Assembly (NCBI GenBank): GCA_017306015.1
Contig: JAFKJK010000028.1
Span: 21,605-85,604, forward strand
Length of the DNA: 64,000 nucleotides
Reading direction: 5' to 3'
Source: Propionibacteriaceae bacterium
GTDB taxonomy: Bacteria > Actinomycetota > Actinomycetes > Propionibacteriales > Propionibacteriaceae
The notes below the pieces were generated by a model, which had not been told where the DNA came from, made no database searches, and saw nothing but the letters and a program-made list of their open reading frames with translations. Every line of letters begins with the position of its first letter. Position 1 is the stretch's first letter. The translations under genes were made by a program, and so were the position numbers. Positions 1 through 6,964 of this stretch are shown piece after piece.

Positions 1-389
1 AGGCGTGCAGCCCGAGCGCGATGACGGTAGACCTCGCGCTCGGCGGCGGTCAGAAGCCATGGCTCGTGATAGGGGCTGGTGCTCGGGATGCGGCTTGGAA
101 CGACCTCGTCGAGACTCACGGGAACACCGTAACTGGCATGGCGTGCGATCGCTGAGCGACTCACCGGAGATGAACTGCGTATCGAACGAGTGTTCTCTTC
201 TGTCATGGAGCGAGCCTCGCGCACGGCTCTGACACCCGATGTCACATGAGGGACCGAGCGACAGCGTCTCGAGGGCATTGTCTGCGTCCAGGACGCGCTG
301 ATCCCGCTCGCATAGCGGCAACGGGCCCCACGCCACCCGAAGATGCGACATGAGCCGAGGTATAGCGCCCCGAATCCTACTGTTGCCTG
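1..389. other. 5' region with no confident gene
   Basis: I see no convincing complete gene here. On the minus strand a frame opens with GTG at 119 and runs off the left edge (about 39 residues, beginning VSLDEVVPSR); it could be the N-terminus of a gene outside the window, but no ribosome binding site or family is recognisable. A plus-strand frame around 145-235 also reads like protein but has no start. Decayed coding sequence is the best description, given the broken arfB that follows. Confidence 0.4.
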
Positions 390-831
390 GTGGACGAGCT
401 GCGGATTCCGCCTACGCCGGGCACATCGGCTGGCCTGGCGATCCCGGCGGGCGAGTGGTCTAGTGGTACTCGTATGCGTCCGGTCCGGGTGGCCAAGGGG
501 TGAACACGGCCGACTCTAGGGTGCAGTTGTCGTTCGACATTGCTGCCTCGGCAACTCTCGACGAGGTGCAGCGTGAGCGCGTGCTTCGTCGGCTGAGACC
601 GCGGCTGACCGGCTGCGTCCTGACCGTCGTGGCAGCCGAGTTCCGCTCGCAGCGGCTGAATCGGGTCGCCGCTCGCGAAGGATGGCGGCGCTGCTCAGTG
701 AAGCGCTGGCTCCGCCTCCGCCAGCCACGGCGCGGTACCCGTCCGACCCGTAGCTCGATCGATCGTCGCTTGACCAACAAGCGGCGTCGCGGGAGACCAA
801 GCGCTCCCGTGCGCGGCCCGGGGACGAATAG
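390..831 (+). pseudogene. arfB: arfB pseudogene (peptidyl-tRNA hydrolase, ribosome rescue), several frameshifts
   Basis: The remains of an ArfB/YaeJ-type rescue factor can be followed through at least four frame changes. GTG at 390 opens VDELRIPPTP (frame of 390). After a shift near 459-463 the hallmark SGPGGQGVNT (GGQ loop that hydrolyses peptidyl-tRNA) and RVQLSFDI appear, running to AAEFRSQRLNRVAARE. The expected AALLSEALAPPPP is then found one frame over at 682-735. TRPTRSSIDRRLTNKRRRG returns in the GGQ frame, and the basic tail ETKRSRARPGDE ends at a TAG at 829-831 in the other frame. Every ArfB segment is present in order, so this is recent decay or several sequence errors. The gene ends 9 bp before the pseudouridine synthase. 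Confidence 0.8.
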
Positions 832-840
832 GGTGACCTG

Positions 841-1764
841 ATGCCTCCGCGTTCTCCTCTGCCTCAGCGGCACGGGCTGGACGCGGCCTGGCTGCGCACC
901 TCGGACAACGACCCGGACGCCCGTCCGCCCTGGGCGACCATGCGGGACTTTCTGGTGGGACGGCTCCCGGCTCACGTGCCCGTTGACCAGATGCTCGCGG
1001 CCGGCGAGTTCGTCGATCAGGCGGGCCGGCCGTGGACGGGGGAGGAGCCCTACCGTCCCAACGCGTTCGTGTGGTTCCACCGTCCGCTGGTGCCCGAGCC
1101 GGTCGTGCCGTTCCCGGTCGAGGTGTTACACGCCGACGAGCGGCTTGTCGTCGTCGACAAGCCGCACTTCCTGGCCACCACCCCGCGCGGCACCCACGTC
1201 ACCGAGACCGTGCTGGTGCGGCTGCGCGATGCTCTCGGACTGCCCGACCTCGCCCCGGCGCATCGGCTCGACCGGCTCACCGCCGGCGTCCTGGTGCTCA
1301 CCACGCACCGCGAGCACCGCGCGGCCTATGCCGGGGTCTTCCAGTCCCGCGCGATGCTCAAGACCTACGAGGCTCTGGCGCCGTTCGACCCGACCCTGGA
1401 GTTTCCGCGCCGAGTGGCCAGCCGCATCGAGAAGCGGCGCGGACGCCTGCAGGCCGAGGCGGTGGACGGGGAGCCCAACGCCAAGACCCTGATCGAACTC
1501 GCCGAGTCCCGCGGTCGGTACGCGCGCTACCGGCTGACGCCCGCCACCGGCAAGACCCACCAGCTGCGGGTCCACCTGGCCGCCCTCGGGCTGCCGATCC
1601 TGGGCGACCCGCTGTACCCGACGGTGCTGGACGTCGATCCCGGCGACTTCAGCACGCCGCTTCAGTTGATCGCCCGCCGGCTCTCCTTCACCGACCCGAT
1701 CGACCACACCCCGCGCGAATTCACCAGTCGGTTCACCCTGAACTGGCCGGAAGCCTCCCAGTAA
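841..1764 (+). CDS. RluA-family pseudouridine synthase
   Basis: A 307-residue protein that would isomerise uridine to pseudouridine in rRNA or tRNA. The RluA catalytic motif HRLDR is visible at residues 141-145, with Asp144 as the predicted nucleophile. The preceding segment VLHADERLVVVDKPHFLATTP and the C-terminal TPATGKTHQLRVHLAALGLP also match the family (KTHQLRVH contacts RNA). The long N-terminal stretch (residues 1-95) before the catalytic domain is usual for the actinobacterial subgroup; it may hold a degenerate S4-like region. Which uridine is modified cannot be read from the sequence. The ATG at 841 directly follows the arfB remnant and has only a weak ribosome binding site. Confidence 0.88.
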   Translation: MPPRSPLPQRHGLDAAWLRTSDNDPDARPPWATMRDFLVGRLPAHVPVDQMLAAGEFVDQAGRPWTGEEPYRPNAFVWFHRPLVPEPVVPFPVEVLHADERLVVVDKPHFLATTPRGTHVTETVLVRLRDALGLPDLAPAHRLDRLTAGVLVLTTHREHRAAYAGVFQSRAMLKTYEALAPFDPTLEFPRRVASRIEKRRGRLQAEAVDGEPNAKTLIELAESRGRYARYRLTPATGKTHQLRVHLAALGLPILGDPLYPTVLDVDPGDFSTPLQLIARRLSFTDPIDHTPREFTSRFTLNWPEASQ

Positions 1765-1768
1765 CAGG

Positions 1769-1858
1769 ATGGCCTGCGTGAGCCGTCCCCTGCCCATCCT
1801 GTTCTGTTCGCCGCAGCTCCCGAACAACACCGGTGCGACGATGCGGCTGGCGGCGGTG
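1769..1858 (+). pseudogene. truncated duplicate of the trmL 5' end
   Basis: Positions about 1757-1858 repeat the start of trmL at about 2059-2158 with only a few mismatches: both read MxxVxRPLxILFCSPQxPNNTGATMRLAAV. After LAAV the copy runs into unrelated sequence containing two hairpin repeats. The frame continues by chance to a stop at 1996 without any further methyltransferase sequence, so the copy lacks the SPOUT core and cannot be functional. It sits immediately after the pseudouridine synthase stop codon. Confidence 0.8.
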
Positions 1859-1880
1859 AGGTGTGTCGAAAAGCACACAA

Positions 1881-2001
1881 GGCGGACATCCTCCCGGCGC
1901 AGTCGCCGGAAAATGTCCATTCTGGGCTGGCTGGAATACGCCCCTCCACAAGGTGGACAGATCCCCGGCGCACTCACCGGAAGGTGTCCACTCTGAAGTG
2001 G
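1881..2001. repeat. two imperfect palindromic repeat units
   Basis: Two ~50-bp units (1881-1930 and 1952-2001) share the same nested layout: an outer GGACA...TGTCC arm pair and an inner CCGGCG...CGCCGG (CCGGCG...CACCGG in unit 2) arm pair. Each can fold into one long hairpin. They lie between the truncated trmL copy and the intact gene, as if a REP/MITE-like element had been involved in the duplication. Confidence 0.55.
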
Positions 2002-2068
2002 AGCGCAGCCATCGCACAACCACCTCAGCGTGTCAGCGCTGGGCCCCAGCGAGCCCCTCAGTGACAGG

Positions 2069-2551
2069 ATGACCTTCGTGACCCGTCCGCTGCGCATCCT
2101 GTTCTGTTCGCCGCAGATCCCGAACAACACCGGTGCGACGATGCGGCTGGCGGCTGTCACTGGCGCCGAGCTGCACCTGGCCCGCCCGCTCGGATTCGAC
2201 ATGGACGACGCCAAGCTGCGCCGCGCGGGCGTCGACTATCGCGACCAGGCTGCCACCTTCGTCCACGAGTCACTGGCGGACGCGTACCGCGCCCTCCTGC
2301 CCGCCAGGGTGTTCGCCTTCACCGCCCATGCCGAGACCCCGCACACGGACGTTGCGTACGAACCCGGTGACGTCCTCCTGTTCGGCCCCGAGCCCACCGG
2401 ACTTGCCCCCGACGTCCTGGCCGACCCGCGCGTCACCGAGCGTGTGCGGATTCCCATGCGGCCAGGCATGCGGTCGCTCAACCTCGCCAACGCCGCGGCC
2501 ATCGCCGTCTACGAGGCCTGGCGGCAGCTCGGCTATCCGGGCGGCGGCTGA
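2069..2551 (+). CDS. trmL: tRNA (cytidine(34)-2'-O)-methyltransferase, SPOUT family
   Basis: A 160-residue SPOUT (trefoil-knot) methyltransferase of the TrmL type, which 2'-O-methylates the wobble nucleotide of tRNA-Leu using S-adenosylmethionine. N-terminal PQIPNNTGATMRLAAVTGAELHL and the following RPLGFDMDDAKLRRAGVDY match the family; the SAM-binding knot is seen as LFGPEPTGL (about residue 110) and RSLNLANAAAIAVYEAWRQLG near the C-terminus. Length is normal. ATG at 2069 is used because the family N-terminus begins a few residues later; GTG at 2078 is an alternative. Its 5' end is duplicated upstream at 1757-1858. Confidence 0.9.
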   Translation: MTFVTRPLRILFCSPQIPNNTGATMRLAAVTGAELHLARPLGFDMDDAKLRRAGVDYRDQAATFVHESLADAYRALLPARVFAFTAHAETPHTDVAYEPGDVLLFGPEPTGLAPDVLADPRVTERVRIPMRPGMRSLNLANAAAIAVYEAWRQLGYPGGG

Positions 2552-2575
2552 GCTGCTCTGGGACGGGAGGTCCCC

Positions 2576-3076
2576 TCAGTCCACGTAGGCACGGAGTGCC
2601 TTGACGGGCACCATGAGATGCAGCTCCTCCACCGGGGACTGGAGGAAGTCACCGTTGTGGAGGTAGAACGCCTTGGCCGCCTCGTCGCGGCAATGCACCA
2701 GGATCGCCGCTGCGCCGATGCTCTCACTCAGCCGGAGCCCTCGAAGGAGCGCGTCGCGCAGCAGCTCCCAGCCGAGGCCCTGGCCGGCGAATCGCTCATC
2801 GACGGCGAGCCGGGCGAGCAGGATGCAGGGGATCCGCGACGGCCGTCCCTGACGTAGCGGCTCGGGCGCGACCGATCTGGCCACGGCCGCCATCGCGATC
2901 GCGTAGTAGGCGACCACGCGCTCGGTGTCGGTGATGACGTACGTGATCGCGTTGTTGGCCTGCTGGTTCTGCCACGCGTACTTCGCGATCCACTCATCCA
3001 GGTCGTCGGCACCACTGCGGAAGCCCGCGCGCACGTCCGACCGCTCGAGCTTCCTCGGCGGGGTCAGTTCGGTCAC
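2576..3076 (-). CDS. GNAT toxin of a TacAT-like toxin-antitoxin pair
   Basis: A 166-residue GNAT acetyltransferase. The acetyl-CoA loop is seen in RLAVDERFAGQGLGWELLRDALLRG, preceded by the N-terminal LERSDVRAGFRSGADDLDEWI segment typical of TacT/AtaT toxins, which acetylate aminoacyl-tRNA and block translation. The GTG start at 3076-3074 overlaps the antitoxin stop (GTGA), the normal coupling of these modules; an upstream in-frame start at 3190 would lie inside the antitoxin gene and lacks family sequence. Toxin function is inferred from the pairing and homology. Confidence 0.85.
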   Translation of the reverse strand: MTELTPPRKLERSDVRAGFRSGADDLDEWIAKYAWQNQQANNAITYVITDTERVVAYYAIAMAAVARSVAPEPLRQGRPSRIPCILLARLAVDERFAGQGLGWELLRDALLRGLRLSESIGAAAILVHCRDEAAKAFYLHNGDFLQSPVEELHLMVPVKALRAYVD

Positions 3077-3360
3077 TCGGCGAAGCGGGAGCGTCGCGCG
3101 AACAGCCGATCGAACCTTTCGGTCGAGGGCAGCGGCGCATCCAGGAGGCGCACGAACTCGGCGAACTGTTCTTCGGTCGCCGTGAACCATCGGAGGTCAG
3201 CGAGAACGCGATGGGCCTCGTCCACCGCACTGTCCATGATGAAGTCGGTGAGCGTGTGATCGGTTGCTTCGGCCGCGCGTCGCAGCAGTGCCTCCTGGCG
3301 TTCGGTGGTCCGCAGGTTGATTCGCTGGCTCTTGCGCGTGTCGATTGAGGCCTTCGGCAT
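3073..3360 (-). CDS. DUF1778 ribbon-helix-helix antitoxin (TacA-like)
   Basis: A 95-residue antitoxin. The N-terminal ribbon-helix-helix (KSQRINLRTTERQEALLRRAAEATD..., residues ~10-55) would bind operator DNA as a dimer; the C-terminal LLDAPLPSTERFDRLFARRSRFAE is the segment that wraps the GNAT toxin. A strong ribosome binding site (AAGGAGG, read on the minus strand) lies just before the ATG. The stop overlaps the toxin start by 4 bp, and a palindrome 15 bp upstream is the probable autoregulatory operator. Confidence 0.87.
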   Translation of the reverse strand: MPKASIDTRKSQRINLRTTERQEALLRRAAEATDHTLTDFIMDSAVDEAHRVLADLRWFTATEEQFAEFVRLLDAPLPSTERFDRLFARRSRFAE

Positions 3361-3374
3361 CGTGCCCTCCTTAT

Positions 3375-3397
3375 TCGTATGTACACAGTACGTACGA
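3375..3397. promoter_or_regulatory. palindromic operator of the TacAT-like module
   Basis: Half-sites TCGTATGTAC and GTACGTACGA flank a 3-bp centre and pair at 9 of 10 positions. The site lies directly upstream of the antitoxin ribosome binding site, where a ribbon-helix-helix antitoxin would autorepress. Confidence 0.6.
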
Positions 3398-3500
3398 GGT
3401 GGGATGAAATCAACTCGCTCCCATACCGATCGCGTAGCCCTTCGACAGGATTAGGGTTCAGCGGGCTCAGGGATCGACAGGGGCAGGGGTTCGACGTCGA

Positions 3501-3695
3501 TCAGCGGCGGCGTCCCCAGCGCACGACAAAGACGATGCCGACGATGAACACGATCGGACCGATGATCGCCCACAGCGTCGAGCCAGACATGGCACTGCCA
3601 CCGATCACGCCCGTCCCTTGAAGAGTCCACAGGCCGCCGACCAGCACGAGCACGATCCCTACGATGAGCCACCCGAGCCCACGACCGGTCTTCAT
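3501..3695 (-). CDS. small two-helix membrane protein
   Basis: A 64-residue protein with two predicted membrane helices (WLIVGIVLVLVGGLWTL at about 9-24 and LWAIIGPIVFIVGIVFVV at about 41-58), separated by a glycine-rich loop (QGTGVIGGSAM) and followed by a basic WGRRR tail. This pattern occurs in many short actinobacterial integral membrane proteins of unknown role. The ATG at 3695 gives a compact product that matches this type; the longer upstream frame is not protein-like. No function can be assigned. Confidence 0.65.
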   Translation of the reverse strand: MKTGRGLGWLIVGIVLVLVGGLWTLQGTGVIGGSAMSGSTLWAIIGPIVFIVGIVFVVRWGRRR

Positions 3696-3969
3696 TCCGT
3701 CAACGGTACGCAGGCTCATCGCGTCCACCCGGCGCGCGCCAGCGCCCCAAGCCGCAGAGCGTCGAGAACCCCACCCGGGCGGGGCCAGAGTACGTAGCCC
3801 CTCCGGCCTTGCGCGCCCGTCCACAGCCCGAGCACAGTTGACCACCACCGGCAGCCTGGCAAGGAGTCTTGTCGGACACCCGTCCGGGTTCCTCTGCCTC
3901 GGGTCCGGTGAGCACGGATCTCGAGACGCCTCGGCGTCCCTTCTGGCACACCGCATCGAGGAGGTCACC

Positions 3970-5262
3970 ATGCCAGCTGCAAGCACCGCACCACGCACGT
4001 TCGTGGTGGACGCCGCCGGCCACTGGATGCGCGGCGACGCAGCGGCCTCCTACCTGCGCGCCATCGCCGGCGGCCTGCCGACCGGCGGGGTGGACGTGTT
4101 CCAGCGCACCTGGGACGAGCAGGCCGCGCTCTACGACGCCTACCAGCACCACGGCGGCGTCGTCGCCGCGGCGCCGTCCTGGCACGCTCCGCACATCGAC
4201 GCGCGGGCGTTCGACTGCCACACCAAGGGCGCCGGGGGAGCCTACGATCCCAGCGCGGCGCACGCCTGGCTGACCAAGGGCGGGGACGGGTCCAGCAAGC
4301 CCAAGGCCTCAGAGCGGTTGCGCGCCCACGAGTACGGGTTCCGGCGGTCCGTGCCGTCCGAGCGGTGGCACTTCGAGTACCGGCCCGACCTGGACACCCA
4401 TCGCGCCGCCGACCTCGCCAAGCGGCTGGCGGCGCTCGGCTTCACCTCGGTGGCCGCCTTCCAGCGGTCGGCCGGGCTGGAGGACGACGGCAAGGACGGC
4501 CCGTACACCTGGGCCGCACTGCTGGGTGCCGACTACCCGTCCCCGGGTGATCCTGCCCGCGTCCCCGTGCCCGACCCGCCGTCCGGGCCTCCTGCACCCG
4601 TCGACTTCCGCGCCGCGACCTACAACGCGCAACTGCAGCACTTCGGCGGCGGTCCCGTCGCGAACAACGCCGTCTTCGTCCAGGACACCCTGCGCTGCTC
4701 CGTCCTGTCGGCCCAGGAGGTGGACGAGCCCGCCCGCGATTCCATCCGCGCCGCAACCGGCGCCAAGGTGTGGGCCTACAAGACCATCGGCCTGTTCTGG
4801 GATCCGGCAAAGTACAGCCACGGTGACCGCATCGAACTCGACCTCGGAACCGCGTACCACGGCATGATCGCCACGCAACTGACCAGCCTCAAGAACGGCA
4901 ACACCTTCGTCGCCGCGTCCGTCCACATCCGGTCCCGGGGTGCGTTCGGCTCGGACGCCGCCGCCACCGCCGGCAAGAAGGCCGACACCAAGAAAGTCGT
5001 CGCGGCACTGGCCGGGTTCCCGCGGGTCATGATCGGCGGCGACTGGTCCAGCAACGCACGCGACAGGATGGAAGCCGCCGGCTACACCCTCGCCACCCCG
5101 TTCGTCGACAGCTACAACGAGCCCGGAATCCAGCTGACGGACGCGGTCTTCGTCAGAGGCATCACCGTCCGTCCCGGCGGCCAGGAGCACGAGACCGACG
5201 CCAGCGACCACGACGGACTCGTCGCCAGGCTCACCCTGGCCGCACCGGGGGCGCCGGCATAG
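3970..5262 (+). CDS. M15 peptidase - peptidoglycan-binding - endonuclease/phosphatase-like fusion
   Basis: A 430-residue protein with three apparent modules. Residues ~15-140 resemble M15 (VanY-like) peptidases: SWHAPHIDARAFD supplies the zinc His/Asp pair and SERWHFEY the C-terminal ExWH. Residues ~144-190 (KRLAALGFTSVAAFQRSAGLEDDGKDG...TWAALLG) look like a peptidoglycan-binding repeat, and a proline-rich linker follows. Residues ~207-425 match the endonuclease/exonuclease/phosphatase fold: TYNAQ, SAQEVD, GGDWSSN and DASDHDG give the expected Asn, Glu, Asp/Asn and Asp-His residues. No signal peptide is visible. The ATG at 3970 has a strong GAGGAGG site 5 bp upstream. The combination of cell-wall and nuclease/phosphatase domains suggests a secreted or phage-derived effector, but this is inference. 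Confidence 0.7.
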   Translation: MPAASTAPRTFVVDAAGHWMRGDAAASYLRAIAGGLPTGGVDVFQRTWDEQAALYDAYQHHGGVVAAAPSWHAPHIDARAFDCHTKGAGGAYDPSAAHAWLTKGGDGSSKPKASERLRAHEYGFRRSVPSERWHFEYRPDLDTHRAADLAKRLAALGFTSVAAFQRSAGLEDDGKDGPYTWAALLGADYPSPGDPARVPVPDPPSGPPAPVDFRAATYNAQLQHFGGGPVANNAVFVQDTLRCSVLSAQEVDEPARDSIRAATGAKVWAYKTIGLFWDPAKYSHGDRIELDLGTAYHGMIATQLTSLKNGNTFVAASVHIRSRGAFGSDAAATAGKKADTKKVVAALAGFPRVMIGGDWSSNARDRMEAAGYTLATPFVDSYNEPGIQLTDAVFVRGITVRPGGQEHETDASDHDGLVARLTLAAPGAPA

Positions 5263-5318
5263 CCGGCAGGGCTCCGGCGCCGCTGCGTTCGTCGCCAGGC
5301 TCTGGTAGCCATGACGGC

Positions 5319-5822
5319 ATGACGATCGTGCTCGTCGAGGGCGAAAGCGATGCCGTCGCGGTGCGGACGCTCGCCGCCAGGCTCAGCCTGCCAACACCGC
5401 GGGTCGTCCCGGTCGGCGGCTCGAAGGGCGCTCGTCGGGCGGTCGACGAGTTCGCCGGCGTCCGGCTGGTCGGGCTGGTGGACGCGGCCGAGCGACGCGA
5501 CTTCGAGCGGGTGCTCGAGGTGGTCTTCGTTTGCGACCCGGATCTGGAGGCCGAGTTCGTCCGTGCCCTCGGCGTGGACGGTGTCGAGGCGGTGATCGCT
5601 CAGCAGGGCGAACTGGAGTCCTTCCGCCGGCTGCAGGAGCAGCCCTTCCAGCGCGCGCGGACGCCGGAGCAGCAACTGGCCCGCTTCTTCGGCGGCCGCA
5701 GCGGCAACAAGGTCCGCTACGCCCGGTTGCTCGCCGAAGCGGTGGCGCTCGACCGCGTCCCGCCTCCGCTGGGCGCGCTCTTGGCGAGCTTGTCCAGTCT
5801 GCCGCCAGGGACGTCCGCGTAG
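5319..5822 (+). CDS. orphan TOPRIM-domain protein
   Basis: A 167-residue protein that begins with the TOPRIM signature IVLVEGESDAVAV (catalytic-type Glu) followed by VRLVGLVDAAE, resembling the C-terminal TOPRIM half of OLD-family nucleases. The ABC-type ATPase that normally precedes this domain is absent; the neighbours are the M15 fusion and a VOC protein. It could be a stand-alone metal-dependent nuclease or regulator, or a DUF4435-like protein. The role is unknown. Confidence 0.6.
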   Translation: MTIVLVEGESDAVAVRTLAARLSLPTPRVVPVGGSKGARRAVDEFAGVRLVGLVDAAERRDFERVLEVVFVCDPDLEAEFVRALGVDGVEAVIAQQGELESFRRLQEQPFQRARTPEQQLARFFGGRSGNKVRYARLLAEAVALDRVPPPLGALLASLSSLPPGTSA

Positions 5823-5831
5823 CCTGTTGCG

Positions 5832-6215
5832 ATGGGCGTACGGATGAGTGAGTTGGTGCTGGAGAGCCGGGATCCGCAGCGGCTCGCGGACTTCTGGTGC
5901 GAGGTGCTCGGCTTCGAGATCGTCGGCCGCGAGGACGACGGCGGGATCGAGATCGGTCCGGCCGCCGGGTTCGGTGGCCTTCAGCCGACGATCATCCTCA
6001 GCCCCAACGCCGATCCGCAGCGCTCACGCGGGCGTCTGCACATCGATGTCAGCCCGGTCGGGGACGCGACCCGATCGGCTGAAGTCGAGCGCATCCTGAG
6101 GGCCGGCGGACGCCACGCCGACATCGGCCAGCTCGGCACCGAGCCCTGGACGGTCATGCAGGATCCCGAGGGCAACGTCTTCTGCGTGCTGAACGCGCCG
6201 ATCCCAGTCGTGTAG
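5832..6215 (+). CDS. VOC (glyoxalase/bleomycin resistance) family protein
   Basis: A 127-residue protein with the paired beta-alpha-beta-beta-beta modules of the vicinal-oxygen-chelate fold: SELVLESRDPQRLADFWCEVLGFE at the N-terminus and EPWTVMQDPEGNVFCVLN at the C-terminus. Substrate and metal use cannot be assigned; actinobacteria carry many such proteins. Start taken as ATG at 5832; ATG at 5844 (MSELVLES) is an equally good alternative. It lies 9 bp after the TOPRIM gene and may be co-transcribed. Confidence 0.78.
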   Translation: MGVRMSELVLESRDPQRLADFWCEVLGFEIVGREDDGGIEIGPAAGFGGLQPTIILSPNADPQRSRGRLHIDVSPVGDATRSAEVERILRAGGRHADIGQLGTEPWTVMQDPEGNVFCVLNAPIPVV

Positions 6216-6295
6216 CGCCCTTCGTCGCGCACGCTGACCAGGCCCTGGGTATCCAGCCGGGGCTCACGGTGCGGCGGTGATTGAGTTGGCTTCTT

Positions 6296-6334
6296 GGCTG
6301 CCGGGGGTCCCGGGTCGGGGCCCGGGACGACGTC
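6296..6334. repeat. single half-copy of the dispersed palindromic repeat
   Basis: Read on the minus strand this stretch gives GTCGTCCCGGGCCCCGACCC followed by GGGACCCCCGGCAG, nearly identical to the left half of the repeat units at 63707-63995. It lies between the convergent VOC and Doc genes, where it could also act as a bidirectional hairpin terminator. Confidence 0.6.
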
Positions 6335-6358
6335 TGAGAGTCCACCCGGCGTCATCGG

Positions 6359-6721
6359 TCAATGCCACTGCGCGAGGCGTGCCGCGACTTCTTGGTAGCT
6401 CGTGCTGCCACCGGCGACTGCGATGACCAGGTCGTAGGCATCGTCGTCCGGTGCGTCGAGGCTGATGTCGTTCAGGCCGTAGAACACGACGGTCGCCAGC
6501 CATCCGATGCGCTTGTTGCCGTCCACCAGCGCGTTGTTGCGTACCAATGACTCCAGCAGGACGGCCGCCTTCTCGTCGATGCCCGGGTACGCGTCGGTTC
6601 CGAAAACCGTGACCTGTGGTCTGTGCACCGCCGAATCGAGGAGGCCGACATCCCGGATCGGGCCGACGCGAAGATCCTCGACAAGGGCGAGGACGTCTTC
6701 GAGGGCGAGGTACTCGATCAA
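6359..6721 (-). CDS. doc: Doc-like (Fic/DOC) toxin with altered catalytic motif
   Basis: A 120-residue death-on-curing family protein; relatives AMPylate or phosphorylate targets such as EF-Tu. N-terminal EYLALEDVLALVEDL and RDVGLLDSAVHRPQ are typical of the family. The Fic loop reads NNALVDGNKRIGW at residues 62-74: the DGNKR anion-binding part is intact, but the catalytic His four residues before Asp67 is Asn63. That predicts a weakened or inactive toxin, or a different chemistry. The ATG overlaps the antitoxin stop by 4 bp. Confidence 0.85.
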   Translation of the reverse strand: MIEYLALEDVLALVEDLRVGPIRDVGLLDSAVHRPQVTVFGTDAYPGIDEKAAVLLESLVRNNALVDGNKRIGWLATVVFYGLNDISLDAPDDDAYDLVIAVAGGSTSYQEVAARLAQWH

Positions 6722-6921
6722 TGCCCGAGCCGGTCAAGCAGTTCGGCGTAGCGCTCCCGCGCCGCCGCCGACAGCGAGGCCACTTTGTCACGGCGCAGTC
6801 GGCGGGACGCCGCCTCGTGGATCGCGCGGACGGTCGCCTCCTGCTTGCTCACCCCGTCCGCCTCCGCGAGGAGGGCGAGCGCCTGCTCGTCCTCAGGGCT
6901 CAAGCGCAACGTCATTGCCAT
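6718..6921 (-). CDS. ribbon-helix-helix antitoxin of the Doc module
   Basis: A 67-residue protein beginning MAMTLRLSPEDEQALALLAEADGVSKQEATVRAI, a CopG/Arc-like ribbon-helix-helix, with a charged C-terminal helix (RRLRRDKVASLSAAARERYAELLDRLGH) suited to binding the toxin. Doc toxins are usually paired with Phd/YefM antitoxins; in actinobacteria an RHH partner is common. Start chosen at ATG 6921; GTG 6927 and ATG 6915 are in frame. The stop overlaps the toxin start (ATGA). Confidence 0.8.
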   Translation of the reverse strand: MAMTLRLSPEDEQALALLAEADGVSKQEATVRAIHEAASRRLRRDKVASLSAAARERYAELLDRLGH

Positions 6922-6929
6922 GCACACAT

Positions 6930-6946
6930 GATACCAGTGTGGTATC
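6930..6946. promoter_or_regulatory. palindromic operator of the Doc module
   Basis: GATACC-AGTGT-GGTATC is a perfect 6-bp inverted repeat with a 5-bp centre, 9 bp upstream of the antitoxin start. It suits autorepression by a ribbon-helix-helix dimer. The transcript may be near-leaderless, since there is no clear ribosome binding site between palindrome and start. Confidence 0.6.
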
Positions 6947-6964
6947 GAATCTCAGTTGGGAGGT

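Noticed and set aside
5..232. Plus-strand 75-codon frame at the window start
   Set aside because: Arg-rich with no family features and no ribosome binding site; the opposite strand is at least as protein-like.
3970..5822. Prophage remnant around the M15 fusion
   Set aside because: No integrase, capsid, terminase, holin or attachment-site repeat is visible nearby; only the peptidase-like domain hints at phage origin.
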